64,000 nucleotides of DNA from Chrysogorgia sp. JL179-B06 (lineage: Eukaryota > Cnidaria > Anthozoa > Scleralcyonacea > Chrysogorgiidae): positions 2,467,501 to 2,531,500 of the forward strand of contig JAYKKM010000418.1 of assembly GCA_035772405.1 (NCBI GenBank). Reading direction: 5' to 3'. Below the pieces are notes generated by a model. That model did not search any database and was not told the origin of the DNA. It saw nothing but the letters and a program-made list of their open reading frames with translations. The translations under genes were made by a program, and so were the position numbers. Positions 44,700 to 57,380 of this stretch are shown piece by piece (position 1 is the stretch's first letter; each line of letters opens with the position of its first letter).

Positions 44700-47450
44700 A
44701 TGATAAGCCGTTGTTCTCTGACCTGAAAAATATTTTTGAGCACTTGATGGGGAGGGATCCCTATAATGTTAAGCACTTAATAGCTGCTATATACGTTATA
44801 ACAATTGAGCGACCGAAATTTTCCTCAGAATTCATTTTATAACATAGATTTTATATAAGAACGCTTATGATTGGTCGCTGCGCGTGATGCACTTCCCGAT
44901 AAAATATATTCCTTCACAATGGTTTCTTTGAGGAGCTTTTGAAGCATATACAAAAATAGGCAAAACTCAAACTAGGCTAAATAGCAGCTAGTTTTTCGCT
45001 CACAGTAAAATAAAAAATATTCATCAAATAGCCACAAAAATTGCAAATGGCCACCACACTAATTTCTCTGATCAGTGTGTTTGTTTATTTTTGGATAAAA
45101 TGTTTGTCCTGGCTAGTAGCTCAGCCAATCAGAATGCCGCGAATTTGTAATAGACCACTACTTGGTTGATACTATATATATATCGAACTATATTGGTCAT
45201 CGAACAGCAAAGATTTTCGGGCATGCATAATGATGTTGCGATGTTTACATCACCTCTTGGCCAAATGGGGCCATTGTCTTTGCTACTTCTACTTGTAAAC
45301 ATTTTCGAACTTAGGACCGTTTACACGGGTGCGGACAAAGTCAATCTCGTATGGATACGAGATTGGGACGAAGTCGGAACCGTATTCCGAAATTTTCACG
45401 GTAACGTCTTCCGTTTAAACGGGACCCACGGAACCGGACGAATTCGTGCACGCCGGCTAACCGTGCAAAATGCGAGAACTGAAAAAAATCAGGTTTATGT
45501 TTTTTGTCTGCACGGTACCATGTATAAACGCCGGAAACGGTCTTGTTTTTGCACGGATAGCGCGGCAGAGGATTGGTTGTGAATACTCACAGGGTTACTA
45601 ACATGAAGTATTCACCACTCGTGTATCCATCTCGTGAGAAGGGTAAGTGCGAAGGCTTTTGAGGATTTTTAATAACAGTGTCAATTCTTCAAAACTGTCG
45701 ACTGCAAGTTTTTTCAGCGATTTTGAAAGCCGACCGTCTGCGCATGTGCACGTCACGATACCGTGTTAAAACTTCATAAATAGATGACCGGATAACGCAC
45801 GTTTCCGTGTTTACGGAAGAAACCGGCCAGATCTACAATCGTGGTCAAATTTGTTGGGACACTGCTCAGGTGAAAGTAGTCTTAAATGACATAAAAGTTG
45901 ATAATAATCGCGTGAAATGTCGTAAAATGTCACAAAGCGTGAATGAAGCAAACTCCTTCTCTGGCCATGGAATTTCATTCATTCATTCATTAATTGCGGT
46001 TTTTGAAGAGATGCGACCAGTTTTTTCTTCGTATTCTGTAAAGTTCCTATGACTCCAAATACGATATTACTGATATATATTTTACATGAAGTACTGAATG
46101 ACAAAATGTTGCCTTACAGCTTTGTGCAGTTGATGTTCTATAAAGGTTTGTTTTCCCGAAACGTCAGATCAGTCATCATTTCGGATACAATATTCCGCTG
46201 CTAGAGAAATTTGACCTAATTCAAATGTTGATGATACTTGAACGCTATAGCTAGCCTATGCTAGAGATCAACTTTTCACTCAAATCATCAACTAATTGAT
46301 CACAAGGAAAGCAGGAAAGAAAGCAAAATGCATGTGGTGACGTCACATTATTAGCATTTTTTGTGTAAAGTATCCAAGAAAAGATAAAATCAAAGAAATA
46401 TTTCACTGCTCATGAACTATTTGCGTTTTATAGAATGTTTATAAATAATCTAGAATTTGAGGTAAAATGTCTCTGTATGTCCTTGTTACCCATGACAGGG
46501 AAATCATGTGAAAAAATGTCAGATGCAGGTGTGACTGGACACCAAATGTGGCATGTGTTCATTTATATATTTTATTTATTGCATTCGCCACAAAATTAAA
46601 ATTACGCATAAATAACAAAAGTAAAAAAAATAAGATAAAAGTGACAGGTGGCTGGGAGAGAAAAACAACGGCTTCATTGTCTTCATGAGAAAGCGTTTAT
46701 GGAAATTGGCTGAGCATTGAAATTAGCCAAATGAATCATCTCTGTTGTTGTGCAACTATATATTTTCGATAGTTTACCATTGCTCCCCATTCTCAGAAAA
46801 AGGTTTAACCACCTTTGGTTTCAATATCATTAATTTTATAGTCGATAAGCCAGAATTCGTAGATTCCAGCTGACCTTAATTCCTACTCTTTCTTGATAAC
46901 CATGTTTATTTAGTACGGCGCAGCCGAACTTCACGCCTCGCTCAGGCGGCAATTACGACTATAGGGTAATTTGGGAGTCTGAAGGTGAAAATAAAGATCG
47001 GCGTCTGAAACGAGCCTTTGGCACTTACTTACACAGCAAAAAACGTCGGATCTTGTTAAAAAACAGCACTGATCGTGAAATATAGTTGAAATATCGTAAA
47101 ATATAGTTGCAATATCGTGAAATCGTCAATATCAATACTGCGTTCCACTATAGAACTTTAGATCAATTAACGCATGAAAATAAACCAGTTGTATTAGTTG
47201 GTTGTATTGACTGTTTCTGTAAGCAGAGTACAAAAGATATCAAACCATAATAAAAATATCATGTACAAACCCTAGTTGAAAGTGTATTCGGTGAGTAAAT
47301 GTTTAAGGATGTATTGTGGTTAGTATAATCATGGTATAATAATGAGAAGTCTCATCACTAGCTCGTGTCAAATTCTATCCAGTTTTACAAACAAGAAATA
47401 CTATCATATAGAAAAAGTACAAAAATAAAGTTAACGCATTAACGATATAC
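44700..47450. other. Intron/intergenic DNA, no gene seen
   Basis: A 138-codon open frame at 45166-45582 lies in a locally GC-richer segment with a perfect TCTCGT/ACGAGA palindrome around 45345-45362. It shows no domain and is probably non-coding repeat. Confidence 0.35.
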
Positions 47451-47454
47451 TTAC

Positions 47455-47515
47455 TCGATACTTTTCAGAATTCTTTAGAAATACTTTTTAATATTTGGAT
47501 TGCAAACTTCAAATG
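47455..47515 (-). other. Candidate non-coding first exon of the beta-trefoil-like gene
   Basis: Downstream of a TATA box the minus strand runs about 60 bases without ATG to a strong donor, CGA|GTAAGTATA. A 5'-UTR exon is needed because the coding exon 1 is preceded by an acceptor (TTTCATTTCTTAG) two bases before its ATG. The implied first intron is 47454-44184. Confidence 0.45.
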
Positions 47516-47541
47516 AACAAATGTTCCAACTGCAACAATCC

Positions 47542-47549
47542 TATTTATA
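47542..47549 (-). promoter_or_regulatory. TATA box with upstream CCAAT/E-box
   Basis: Minus-strand TATAAATA about 90 bases before the donor at 47454. Further upstream (about 47590-47605) lie an inverted CCAAT and CACGTG (forward CCAATCACGTG). The arrangement suits a regulated Pol II promoter. Confidence 0.45.
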
Positions 47550-48371
47550 ACAAACCGTTGAATTGTTGTAATAGATACTTAATTGTTATCCAATCACGTG
47601 CAACATACGTTTCTAGTTTGTGTCATTTGGATTAAGATAAAAATCAAGATCTAAATATTTACAAGCATGTCCAATAATTTAACATGTTATATATTAACAG
47701 TGCTTCTAAAAGATCGCCCCTCCTGTTATTCTACCCTGCACGCGCTAACTCGACCGCCTTTCCGCCCTTTTCAGTATTTTTTTGCTCAGATCAAGATAAA
47801 ATTAGTGAATAATTAACGTGGATAAAAGACGTGGATGTCTTTACTCGACGATAAACAACTAGTGTTTTCGTGAAGGAATTATGATAGATATTAAAATACT
47901 ATATCACTGACACTATCTATGATTTTTCAAACTTTTTACAATATTTTTTTATTTCTGTAATAATACAAAATATAATGTTTGATGTTTGGCTCAGAATAGA
48001 GCATTTAAATTTATCTATCTGGTTAGAAAAATGCCAACATTATTAACACAATAGTACCATCTGTGGTGAATAGATAATCATTAAATGTTGTTTTGGGATC
48101 ACCAAGATATTAGATTTTGATAATCAAGCTCTGATAAAGATTTAAAAAAAAAACATTCAAAGATAAGTTTAATGCATGAAGTATACAGCTTTCTATAGTG
48201 CATTCCAACTTCATGTTGTATAACTGATATGTACCAACATACAAAAATCAGAGGTTGGTCTTAGTAATACAGCATATCCCATGCATCATTTCAGGTTATA
48301 TACCAAGCTAGCTATACCTTAATCAGAAATAACAATATTAGGTGCCTTTCACCTCTAGTTTCAAGTTAAGC

Positions 48372-48722
48372 CCGGTCGGGGTTAGTGGCTGAATGGTTGA
48401 CCATCTGGGCACAGCCCCGCGTTGCCCCACAAACTTTGGGGCTAATGTGAATAGAGTTGTCGTAGTTGATGTCTCCCATACTTCGAGGGTTTTTCTCCGG
48501 TTTCCCTCTACAAAATCAACACACCTAGATGCATGTTCAGACCATTAAAAGGGGTATGGACTAATAGCGGCTGCCGACGCGCCATTTGTAAGCTAAAGGT
48601 CTACCTCGGTCTTGTCATGTCTGTTTCCATTGTATAATCTGTACTGTAAAGCGCTTGAGACAATGTGATAAAGCGCTATATATAAGAATTAAATTATTAT
48701 TATATTATTATTATTATTATAT
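48372..48722 (+). mobile_element. SINE with GCGCTATATA tail
   Basis: Starts near CCCGGTCGGGGTTAGTGGC and ends GTAAAGCGCTTGAGACAAT, AAAGCGCTATATATAAG and an ATT triplet run. This tail is common to SINEs of many marine invertebrates. No coding capacity. Confidence 0.65.
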
Positions 48723-49123
48723 CCTTTTATGGCATTTTGGCCAGGCAGTAATCAGTGTCGCGGTTTGTGCGGTGAGCATCGGGGATGCTTTACTCATGCA
48801 CGTACGTTGGCCGCAGCCCTTACCGCCGATGAAGAGCTTACATGGAGATGACGTTTTTATTTCATTTCCGTCCAAAGTAAGTTCTAACGGTAACTAAAAT
48901 TAAACTTTAGGGCAAACATAATGAAATATTACGACTGACAATGAAACCCGATGAACTATATATACGTTAATTTTCTTGTGGCCGTTCCCGCTGCAGCATA
49001 TGCCCTTTTCTCAATCCCACTACAGTTATTACTGCCCCCAAATTCGATATCATCACATAATGAAGCCTATACTTTTATTCGGCGTTTGTCACCTTACTCG
49101 ACAACAGAACTGTTTATTATTAG

Positions 49124-49512
49124 CTTATGCACTTTCATTCCTTTTCAAGTTTTGGTTTCTTACTGCTTTATTATCGCCTAATCCCTTGAATATTGGACCT
49201 GTCATTTCTCCCTCCCCCTCAGTCTGTTTGCTGATCTACTGTAAAAATAGCAAATGATTTAACTTTTCGCATCTCATTAATTATTAGTTTGTTTATCTCC
49301 CGTGCATTTGATTGGCTACTTTCTACTTGTGACACCCTTTTGGCATATATATAAGCCCTATTTATTTTATTTCATCTCGTCTTACTCTGATGAAGGGCTC
49401 TGTTCCAAACGTCAGTATTTCGTCACTAAAATTCTTGGCAGTTTACCACCTTTTCACTTTGCTATATATTCAAAACACTGTCTACGCAGCACTCTACTTT
49501 TTATATATACGT
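49124..49512 (+). mobile_element. ~390-bp repeat with TATA box and hammerhead-like core, copy 1
   Basis: Shares about 390 bp with 63656-64000. It contains GGCATATATATAAGCCC (TATA box) and then CTGATGA at 49386-49392, followed by CCAAAC where GAAAC is expected. Such a promoter followed by a hammerhead-type core fits pseudo-LTRs of Penelope-like elements. The mutated second box suggests this copy is inactive. Confidence 0.6.
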
Positions 49513-49742
49513 TAATGCATGCAGATAGTGGATCAGTGGTTAAGGCAATGACGTATTTCACCATTTAGTATCTTTTTATGAGCAGATGGCTTCTCTAAGT
49601 AACCTCTAAGTAACTTTAGCTTGCCTCGCGGCCATGTAGATCGCTTTCGTGAGATAATAGAGAACTTAAAGTTGACTTTTCACATAAGTATTTCGAATTT
49701 AAAACATATAGTTCTAATCGCAAACCTTACCCTAATCCTAAC

Positions 49743-49960
49743 TTAGGGGCTGTTTACATGAATCCGGATTGAGTTTCATTCGTAGAATCCCTTTAGGTGT
49801 TTCCATGAATCCGGAATGAGATGCAGCTCACTCCGGATTGAGTTCATTCGGGTTCTCATTCCGGATTGAGTTTCATTGAAATTTCATTCCGGTGTCATGT
49901 AAAGGCGGTGCTATAGACTTCATTCCGGAATGAAAAATGCGACCTAGAAGACTGAAACGA
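49743..49960. repeat. ATTCCGGA-rich dispersed repeat
   Basis: Several copies of TTCATTCCGGATTGAG or its complement in 200 bp, beginning GGGGCTGTTTACATGAATCC. Non-coding. Confidence 0.6.
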
Positions 49961-49984
49961 ACAACACGTGCATGCGTGCACTGC

Positions 49985-50670
49985 AAAAAAAGCATTTTTG
50001 CCTTTGAGTAAAATTACTCAATTTACGAGTAAAACTACTCAATTTGTGAGTAAACTTGGCGTTTTACTCAAGATATTGTGTAATTTTACTCAAAATGTTT
50101 TTACTCTTGTGCTTGAGTATTTATACTCAATCGTTTGAGTAAAAGATTACTCAATATTTTGAGTCAAAAGATGGCATGCGTAATTTTACTCAAAGAGTTG
50201 CGTAAAATTACTCGAATAATGAGTAAGTTATCACTTTTACTTTACTCAAATAACTGAGTAAAACAACAGTGAGTAAAATTACGCATTTCTTTGAGTAAAA
50301 TGCCAGTTTTACTCAAACACCGAGTAAAGCTAATTTCGTGTGAGACGCTTTACTCAGGTTTTGAGTAAGTTGGATACAATTTACTCAACGTCTGAGTAAA
50401 TCGAAATTAGGTTACTCAAGGCCTGAGTTAAATGAAAGCACATTACTCAGGAACTGAGTAAAGGTGTTTACTCAAATGCTTGAGTGTCTCTACTTAATCG
50501 TTTGAGTAAATGTTTACTCGATAATTTGAGTCAAAAGGCGCGAGGAGTAATTGAACTCAAATAGTTGCGTAACATTACTCAACAAATCAGTATCACATCA
50601 GACATACATTTTACTTTACTCAAGTAATCGAGTATAAAGCATCATTACTTTGAGGAGTAAACTCGCCCTC
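49985..50670. repeat. Left TTGAGTAAA/TTTACTCAA array
   Basis: Roughly 30 copies of TTGAGTAAA or its complement, often as back-to-back palindromes (TTTACTCAATTTGTGAGTAAA type), with variable spacers. The density and both orientations suggest protein-binding sites rather than a simple satellite. Confidence 0.8.
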
Positions 50671-52319
50671 ACAAACTTTCAAAGAGAGGGTGGAAATCTA
50701 GATTAGAATAAACTGTAAAAAGCAGAAAGCTGATGTCACGAATGTTCACAATAGGAAAAGAACATCCGCCAGGCGGTGACAGGTAGCTTGTGATAGCAGA
50801 CTGCATCTTGCTCGCCAGACTGCATCTTGCTCCCCCAGTTTTTTTAACGATTTCGATTTTTGTTCATAAAAGTTTCAAACGGAACGCGCAAATCACAACA
50901 TGATGTAAAATTGTCCTTCATTTTATGAACCGTCTAAGTTTTTGAACCATTTGTTCTGGCAACAGACTCATTCACAGCGTGCATTGGCGATGAAGACTTG
51001 ACACGATGGTTGTGATGCGTCAAATGGCACGGCAACCAATCGTATTACGCGCGGCAATTTCGCAACAGAACCTGACACTCTTAAACCTGGCTAGCTTCTT
51101 TCGGCGTTTAGTCAAACCTTCCGAGTTCTGGTGTTAGCGATTGTTTCAGACGCGTTTTCTCGGTTTCTAAATGGCGAAAACAATCGAGGAAGTAAAAGAA
51201 TGGTTGCTGGAATATGGATTTGAAGATTATTGACAGACATTTGAAGGTAGGTCTTATATTTCGTCGGCAACTAATAGCAAAGCCATCTGCACGCAAACAA
51301 AATTCAAAGAGAAAGCGCAGTCAAGATTAACATTTAACGGCGGTAATATTGCGCATAGCTACTGTATATCGCGTTTACTATGCTGCAGCGCGCTGCCTCG
51401 AAACGTCACGGCCGTATTTCGTCCTCTAAAATCTCGACAGTAATACCATTAAGCGTTTTTATATTATCGTGTCAAACACGCTTCGTACACAGCGACAAAT
51501 TGAAACCAGCGTAGCTGCTGATCCTCACGAGTCGTGTGTGTATAAAAAGGTTACAGTCTATATACATTTAACACAGAAAAAAACTATAATCAAAGAAAAA
51601 ACGGCAAAAATTATGCACGGGCGAACACATCCCTCTAGAAATATTAGCCCGGAGTTTACGCTAAGTAATGTTAAAATGAATTTGAAATTACGACGAAGAG
51701 AATTTCAGCCTGGGCTGAAATACCTAGCGAGGCCCGCCTGTAGCGAGGCTAGATGCGAGGCGGCTGTTATCTAAAATGCGAGGCGGCTGTTATCCACAGG
51801 CTCTAGACCCACCATGTAAGCTCAGCCCCACGTGACCGTCACAACAATGCGCCCAATCATTCATCATAATAATTCTACTTTTTTGTGTGACAATTGTCAA
51901 AAGGTTATAATTAGCATTGTACATTATTGATTCGAGATAAAGTTAAAAAAGTAATCCTATTTTTCATTAATTTTATGCGAAAATAGAGAAGTGCCTTGGA
52001 ATTCCCGACTGAGAGGGAAAATTATAAAGCTACTGATTCCAGTTATTGGAATGCCCAGAATATTATCATTGATGATGAAGTCAGGTTTGTGGGACAACTT
52101 ATTAATTATTAATCACAAATAAGAAATTCTTGCTGTCTGTAAAAATCATTATAAATATTAATATATTATTTGTAACATCTGTGCAACACCTTTTGTAACA
52201 TTTTGCAATTGGCAGAATAATTATAGAAATACTGTAGAAACAAGTAGGAGTGGTGGAATCTGGGTGGGCTAGGGAAGGCTAAGTTCCCCCAAGATTTATA
52301 TTTATGGGCAGCAACGAGC

Positions 52320-53745
52320 AATTCATGTTTTGTAACAATGAATTGAAAGTTTATGCAAGCCACCTGTTGAAGAGGGGATACATAAATTTTTTGCAACCTT
52401 TCAATGACCACATTTTTTAAATGATCTATATATATATATATATATATAATTCTATATTTCACACTGCAGTAATTGGAAAAACAAAGAATAAGTTTAAAAA
52501 TAATTAAAACTAGAAAAAAAATACATGTTGTTGACAAAAAGATACATATTTATTTGATTGCAAAATAAATATTTGAATTGGGAATGACTAAAAAGACATT
52601 GTGGTTTTAGTACTTTGATCCTGCACTGGCAGTGCTGTTTAACAGCTTTTGGGAGGGTGGCTAACGCCGCCTTTTACCATCAGCTCATCTGGGTGGCACT
52701 TCAAGGAGCCGCCTGTTGGTGAGTACTACCAAGCTGAGGGTTCAAGATACCTATACATTTATGTTGATGCAGTCTTTGTTGTTGGCAAGGTGGCTCATCG
52801 CCGCCTTTTACCAGCACCTCTTTTGGGTGGCATGCTTTTGTAAGCCGCCTGTTGAAGAGGAGATACATAAATTTATAGCAACTTCAATGTGCACATATTT
52901 AAATGATCTATCTAAATTCTAAAATTCTGTATTTAACACTAAGTTGGACAGACAAATAATAAGTTTATAACTTGAAAAAATCAAACAACACATATTAAGA
53001 AATGATTATTAAAACTAGAAGAAAAATACATGTTTTTGACAAAAAAATACATATTTATTTGATTGCATAATAAATATTTGAATTGGGAATGACTAAAAAG
53101 ACATTGTGGTTTTAGTACTTTGATCCTGCACTGGCAGTGCTGTTTAACAGCTTTTGGGAGGGTGGCTAACGCCGCCTTTTACCATCAGCTCATCTGGGTG
53201 GCACTTCAAGGAGCCGCCTGTTGGTGAGTACTACCAAGCTGAGGGTTCAAGAGACCTATACATTTATGTTGATGCATTTCTTTGTTGTTGGCAAGGTGGC
53301 TCATCGCCGCCTTTTACCAGCACCTCTTTTGGGTGGCATGCTTTTGTAAGCCGCCTGTTGAAGAGGAGATACATAAATTTATAGCAACCTTCAATGTGCA
53401 CATATTTTAAATGATCTATCTAAAATTCTGTATTTAACACTAGTTGGACAGACAAATAATAAGTTTATAACTTGAAAAATCAAACAACACATATTAAGAA
53501 ATGATTATTAAAACTAGAAGAAAAACACATGTTTTTAACAAAAAAATACATATTTATTTGATTGCACAATAAATATTTGAATTGGCCATTGGGAATGACT
53601 AAAACGACATTGTGGTTTTAGTACTTTGATCCTGCACTGGCAGTGCTGTTTAACAGCTTTTGGGAGGGTGGCTAATGCCGCCTCTTACCATCAGCTCATA
53701 TGGGTGTCACTTCAAGGAGCCGCCTGTCGGTGAGTACAGGGCCTA
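52320..53745. repeat. ~505-bp tandem repeat, about 2.5 copies
   Basis: Starts at about 52600, 53108 and 53620 with TTTGATCCTGCACTGGCAGT. Each unit holds two related ~70-bp half units (CGCCGCCTTTTACCATCAGC and CGCCGCCTTTTACCAGCACC, both ending GCCGCCTGTTG). A partial unit end is at 52350-52440. It lies inside the intron of the SAM remnant. Small open frames in it are repeats, not genes. Confidence 0.85.
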
Positions 53746-53995
53746 TAACAAACAGCATTTACACTCATCTGATATACGGCATGCTGGTCTGGCCAATGGC
53801 TTAGTGTGTCTGTGTAAACACCTTTGTGGCTTTGTCCTGGATTAGGCCTGGACAATGCCAGTCCTAGGCTTGCAATGTATTTTTTACACAGCTTTTGTAG
53901 GATATATACTGTAACTATATACTGTATAATTGGGTAGGTTAACACTCACTGTGTCAGGGGAACATGTTAGGGATTAAAGTGTAACGAAATTTTGT

Positions 53996-54836
53996 CCAAC
54001 CAGTTTATTGTTTTATTTGAATGTAAGCCTTAAATAATAAAAATGGTGGTGACAGTTTATTCATATCTCGTTTAATTCCAAAGTTATGACACTTTTTTGA
54101 AATTGAGCTACGCAAAAACATTAAAGTCCATATCTCGAAGGGTATTTGACCAATTAAGTTGAAACTTGTCAAGGCTTGTTAATACACTCAAAAAATACTA
54201 TCCCATAACAACACGCTAGTTCCCAGGTCTCTCTCTCTCTTCTAATAATTATCACTTTTTCCAACAAGAATAAAATATTTCCACTTGTTTAGTATAATTC
54301 GTCTAGGCATTTTAATAAGTTTAAATCGTTGAAATAGTACAGACATGCGTTGAAACAACTGTATAGCTGGAATTATGTGACAAGAGAGAGACCTGGGAAC
54401 TAGCGTGTTGCTATGGCAACAATTTAAACACAGTAAAGCATTTGTTTGAGTGGATTAACTAACCTTGACATGTTTCAACTTATTTGGTCAAATCCCTTTG
54501 CGACATGAGACTTTCTTGTATTTGTTAACTTGTCAAACACAACCAGTGACATCGTACCTCAATTTCCAAAAAGTGTCATAACTTTGGAATTAAATAATAA
54601 TTTATAATAATTTATTTACTTATATAGCGCTATTTCCAAAATAATGTCCAATAGCGCTTCACAATATAATCTAAGTGACTTATATATACTATATGTACTG
54701 ATAATGTCAACAATATTGAAAACTCATAATAAAACTAAACAGAGCTATGACCATCAAAAGGGTTAAATGAGATATGAATAAACTGTCAGCACCAATTAAG
54801 GCTTACTTTCAAACAAAACATTAAACTGGTTGGTTG
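53996..54836. mobile_element. Fold-back MITE, ~240-bp arms
   Basis: Arms pair CCAACCAGTTTATTGTTTTA at the left with its inverted counterpart ending at 54836, and continue through GGTGACAGTTTATTCATATC and AACACGCTAGTTCCCAGGTC. Its right arm is split by a SINE-like insertion at 54597-54765. Confidence 0.75.
54597..54765 (-). mobile_element. SINE fragment inserted in the fold-back MITE
   Basis: Reverse strand carries AGCGCTATATAAGTAAATAA and an ATT-rich tail, as in the SINE at 48372. It interrupts the arm between AATTAAAT and GGTTAAATGAGATATG. Confidence 0.65.
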
Positions 54837-56994
54837 CATAGGCACTTTAAACATGGTGGTATCACCTCACTGACAACAAGCAGCTGAAATACTGAATTCC
54901 TTTCTGAATTCATGTTATATAAATTGGTGAAATCATTAGATTAAGCAATGTCGTTCTTTATTGCATATTATGGGCTTTTGTCATTTCATATTTTTGAAAT
55001 TGTGTTACTGGTTCTTGAATACTATTGAAATACCAGTACAGGTATGTGCATAATTATACAGTATTAATGAAAGGAACAGAAATCTTCTAACAGAATAAAA
55101 GGCTTATCATGCTTACGAATAGTCAGACAACACTATTGGTCAGTGGTCTGGGATAAATTTAGGTATTGAATATTTTTGGTATCTGCTTCTACTATTAGAC
55201 AATAAGTAACATGCAGATTACAGCAGGGTACATGTATGTACACATATGTGCAATGTCAGTATTGTAAATCATTCATACAGGTATGTTATGCAGTCTCATG
55301 AATACAACTGTCCTTTGAGTAAAATGATGAGTATACCACTGTTAAACATGCATGTTGAATAATTATTATGAAAACCATAACTGACATAATTAACTTTAAT
55401 GCAATTAATATTATATAATTAATAAAATTAATTATTAATTTCAATAATCAAAGTTACGCAAATGGTTTCTAACCGTCTGCGAGACAAGTTAGTGTTGGCA
55501 GACTTTAACACAGCGCTCGTGTTCCGTTCAGTGCACTACCCAAAAATTGTACCCAAAATAAGCAGTTTGAAAATCTGTTCAGATTGGCAAATGAATTATT
55601 TACTTATTTTTAAGTAATAACTGAGCACTACACTATAAAAGGCTCAAACAGTAAGAGGCCGAGGGGTTGTTGCGTACACGTATTTATAATACTATGATAT
55701 TTCATATGTTGAATTTATGGTATAACTATTCGCAGCTAGAAATCTCACAGATGTGTTGCAAGTTGTTTGTCTTCACCAACTTGCTGCAAGTTGTCAACAA
55801 GCTAGAATGAGTCTGTTACAAGCCCGTGAACAACAGCATGTATATATATATAGTTAAAGCAAGTTTTTAAAATAATTTGCATCAATCCTGTTGATGCAAT
55901 AACATGACAAAGCTTGTAACATTCTTATTATTAACAAGAAACTGGAGTAAGCTGCGTAAAGTATTTTATAAATCAGTTTAATAACAAGTTGCAACAACGC
56001 TGTTGCAGACGTATTGCAACTTTTGTGGTTTGGCTGTGTAGAATACCAAATTTGCCACTCGTGTTACTGCACATGATTGCAATTTACTGTATTCAGAAAG
56101 GGTTTTTGTTAGTTTGCCTATCTCACATACAAACAAGTAAATGCACAGAATAATTTGACCTGCATGTATCATTAAAGTGGTGGCCGTTTGCCATTTTCCC
56201 CAAAGCTGGCCCCTTTGTGAAGATCAACTCTATATGATCATTCATGTTTTTTTAGGAATTGGACACTCTTTCTTTGCTTGAAAATATCTTAGTTTATTTC
56301 TTGCTTTTTGTTGTTGTTGTTGTTGCAGGAAGATAAGAACGTTAAAGAAATTTGATGGCGAAACAAAGTCCATTCCCCACAAATCCTGTTCCATGGTAGG
56401 AGCTGACCAACAGCTGTTATTCCGAGTCAACGGTGGAGATTTGGAATAGTGTCTTGGACTTTTATCAACTTGTTATGTTTTTATGTACGAATACCCTAAT
56501 TCTCTTAGTAACTTTGTTTTGTATTTGTAGAAGTGCATTTTGAATATCCACTACCAGTATGGTAAACAATTACCAGCTAAAGTCATATAATTTGTTAATA
56601 GTTTAAGTCATTAGATTGCGTTGGCATAGCTGCAGAATACCCCTCACTTGAATGACGACTACTTATTAGTGAGTGTCAAATTCATCAAATACATTTGCTT
56701 CTTTCTCCGTTATTGGGATTCGTTTATAGGGTAGCTTTTGGATTAGGTAAGATTTCATCATTAAGCTGATTGTTTCAACACTTATTACATAATTTTCTTG
56801 TTTATTAGTTTAAATCTAAATTGAAAAGTGATGGGTATTCCGCAATTGCTTCTCTAACTCTTTTTATAAACTAAATAAATATTTGAAAGTAAAAGTTGTG
56901 GGAAATATCTTGCAAACTAAGTGAACTGTCAGTCCAAGTAAACAGTGTATTAAAATTATTTATTTCAGGCATTAAAAACTTATTTTCTGTTATA

Positions 56995-57380
56995 GTACAC
57001 TGCTCAACTGTTTGGGTGATTTACACACGTTTTGAGTAAAACTTTTATTTTACTGTGATTAAATTTAGCTCAAAATTTTTAAAAGAGTAAAGTTTTACTC
57101 TGACTTTGAGTAAAATATGATTTTACTCAAACATTTGAGTCACTATGGATGGATTTTACTTTACTCAAAATTTGAGTAAAGTTTTACTCTCAGTTTGAGT
57201 AAAATATGATTTTACTCAAAAATTTGAGTCACTGTGGATGCATTTTACTTTACTCAAAATTTGAGTAAATTTACTCAATAATTTGAGTAAATTTACTCAA
57301 TAATTTGAGTAAATTTACTCAATAATTTGAGTCACTGTGGATGCATTACTTTACTCAAGTTTTTGAGTCAAAATGCTCAA
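56995..57380. repeat. Right TTGAGTAAA/TTTACTCAA array
   Basis: The same 9-mer words in a more regular arrangement, including TTTGAGTCACTGTGGATGCA repeated three times and a short tandem AATTTACTCAATAATTTGAG unit. Confidence 0.8.

Larger units (their letters stand above)
51171..56449 (+). pseudogene. SAM-domain gene remnants, at least three exons
   Basis: Exon 1 (51171-51246) reads MAKTIEEVKEWLLEYGFEDY, an in-frame TGA (51231), QTFE, and donor GAAG|GTAGGT. A second piece (about 51988-52084) reads LEFPTEREN and, after a frame change, IIKLLIPVIGMPRIL, the end of a SAM domain. The last exon (56329-56449) follows a pyrimidine tract and CAG and reads KIRTLKKFDGETKSIPHKSC to FRVNGGDLE and a stop. 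SAM domains mediate protein self-assembly. The stop and frame change suggest a decayed gene. I cannot tell whether it was host or element-borne. Confidence 0.5.

Noticed and set aside
45166..45582. 138-codon open frame as a gene
   Set aside because: No domain or splice support. The segment holds palindromes and GTTTACACGGG-type words of dispersed repeats, which explains the low stop density.
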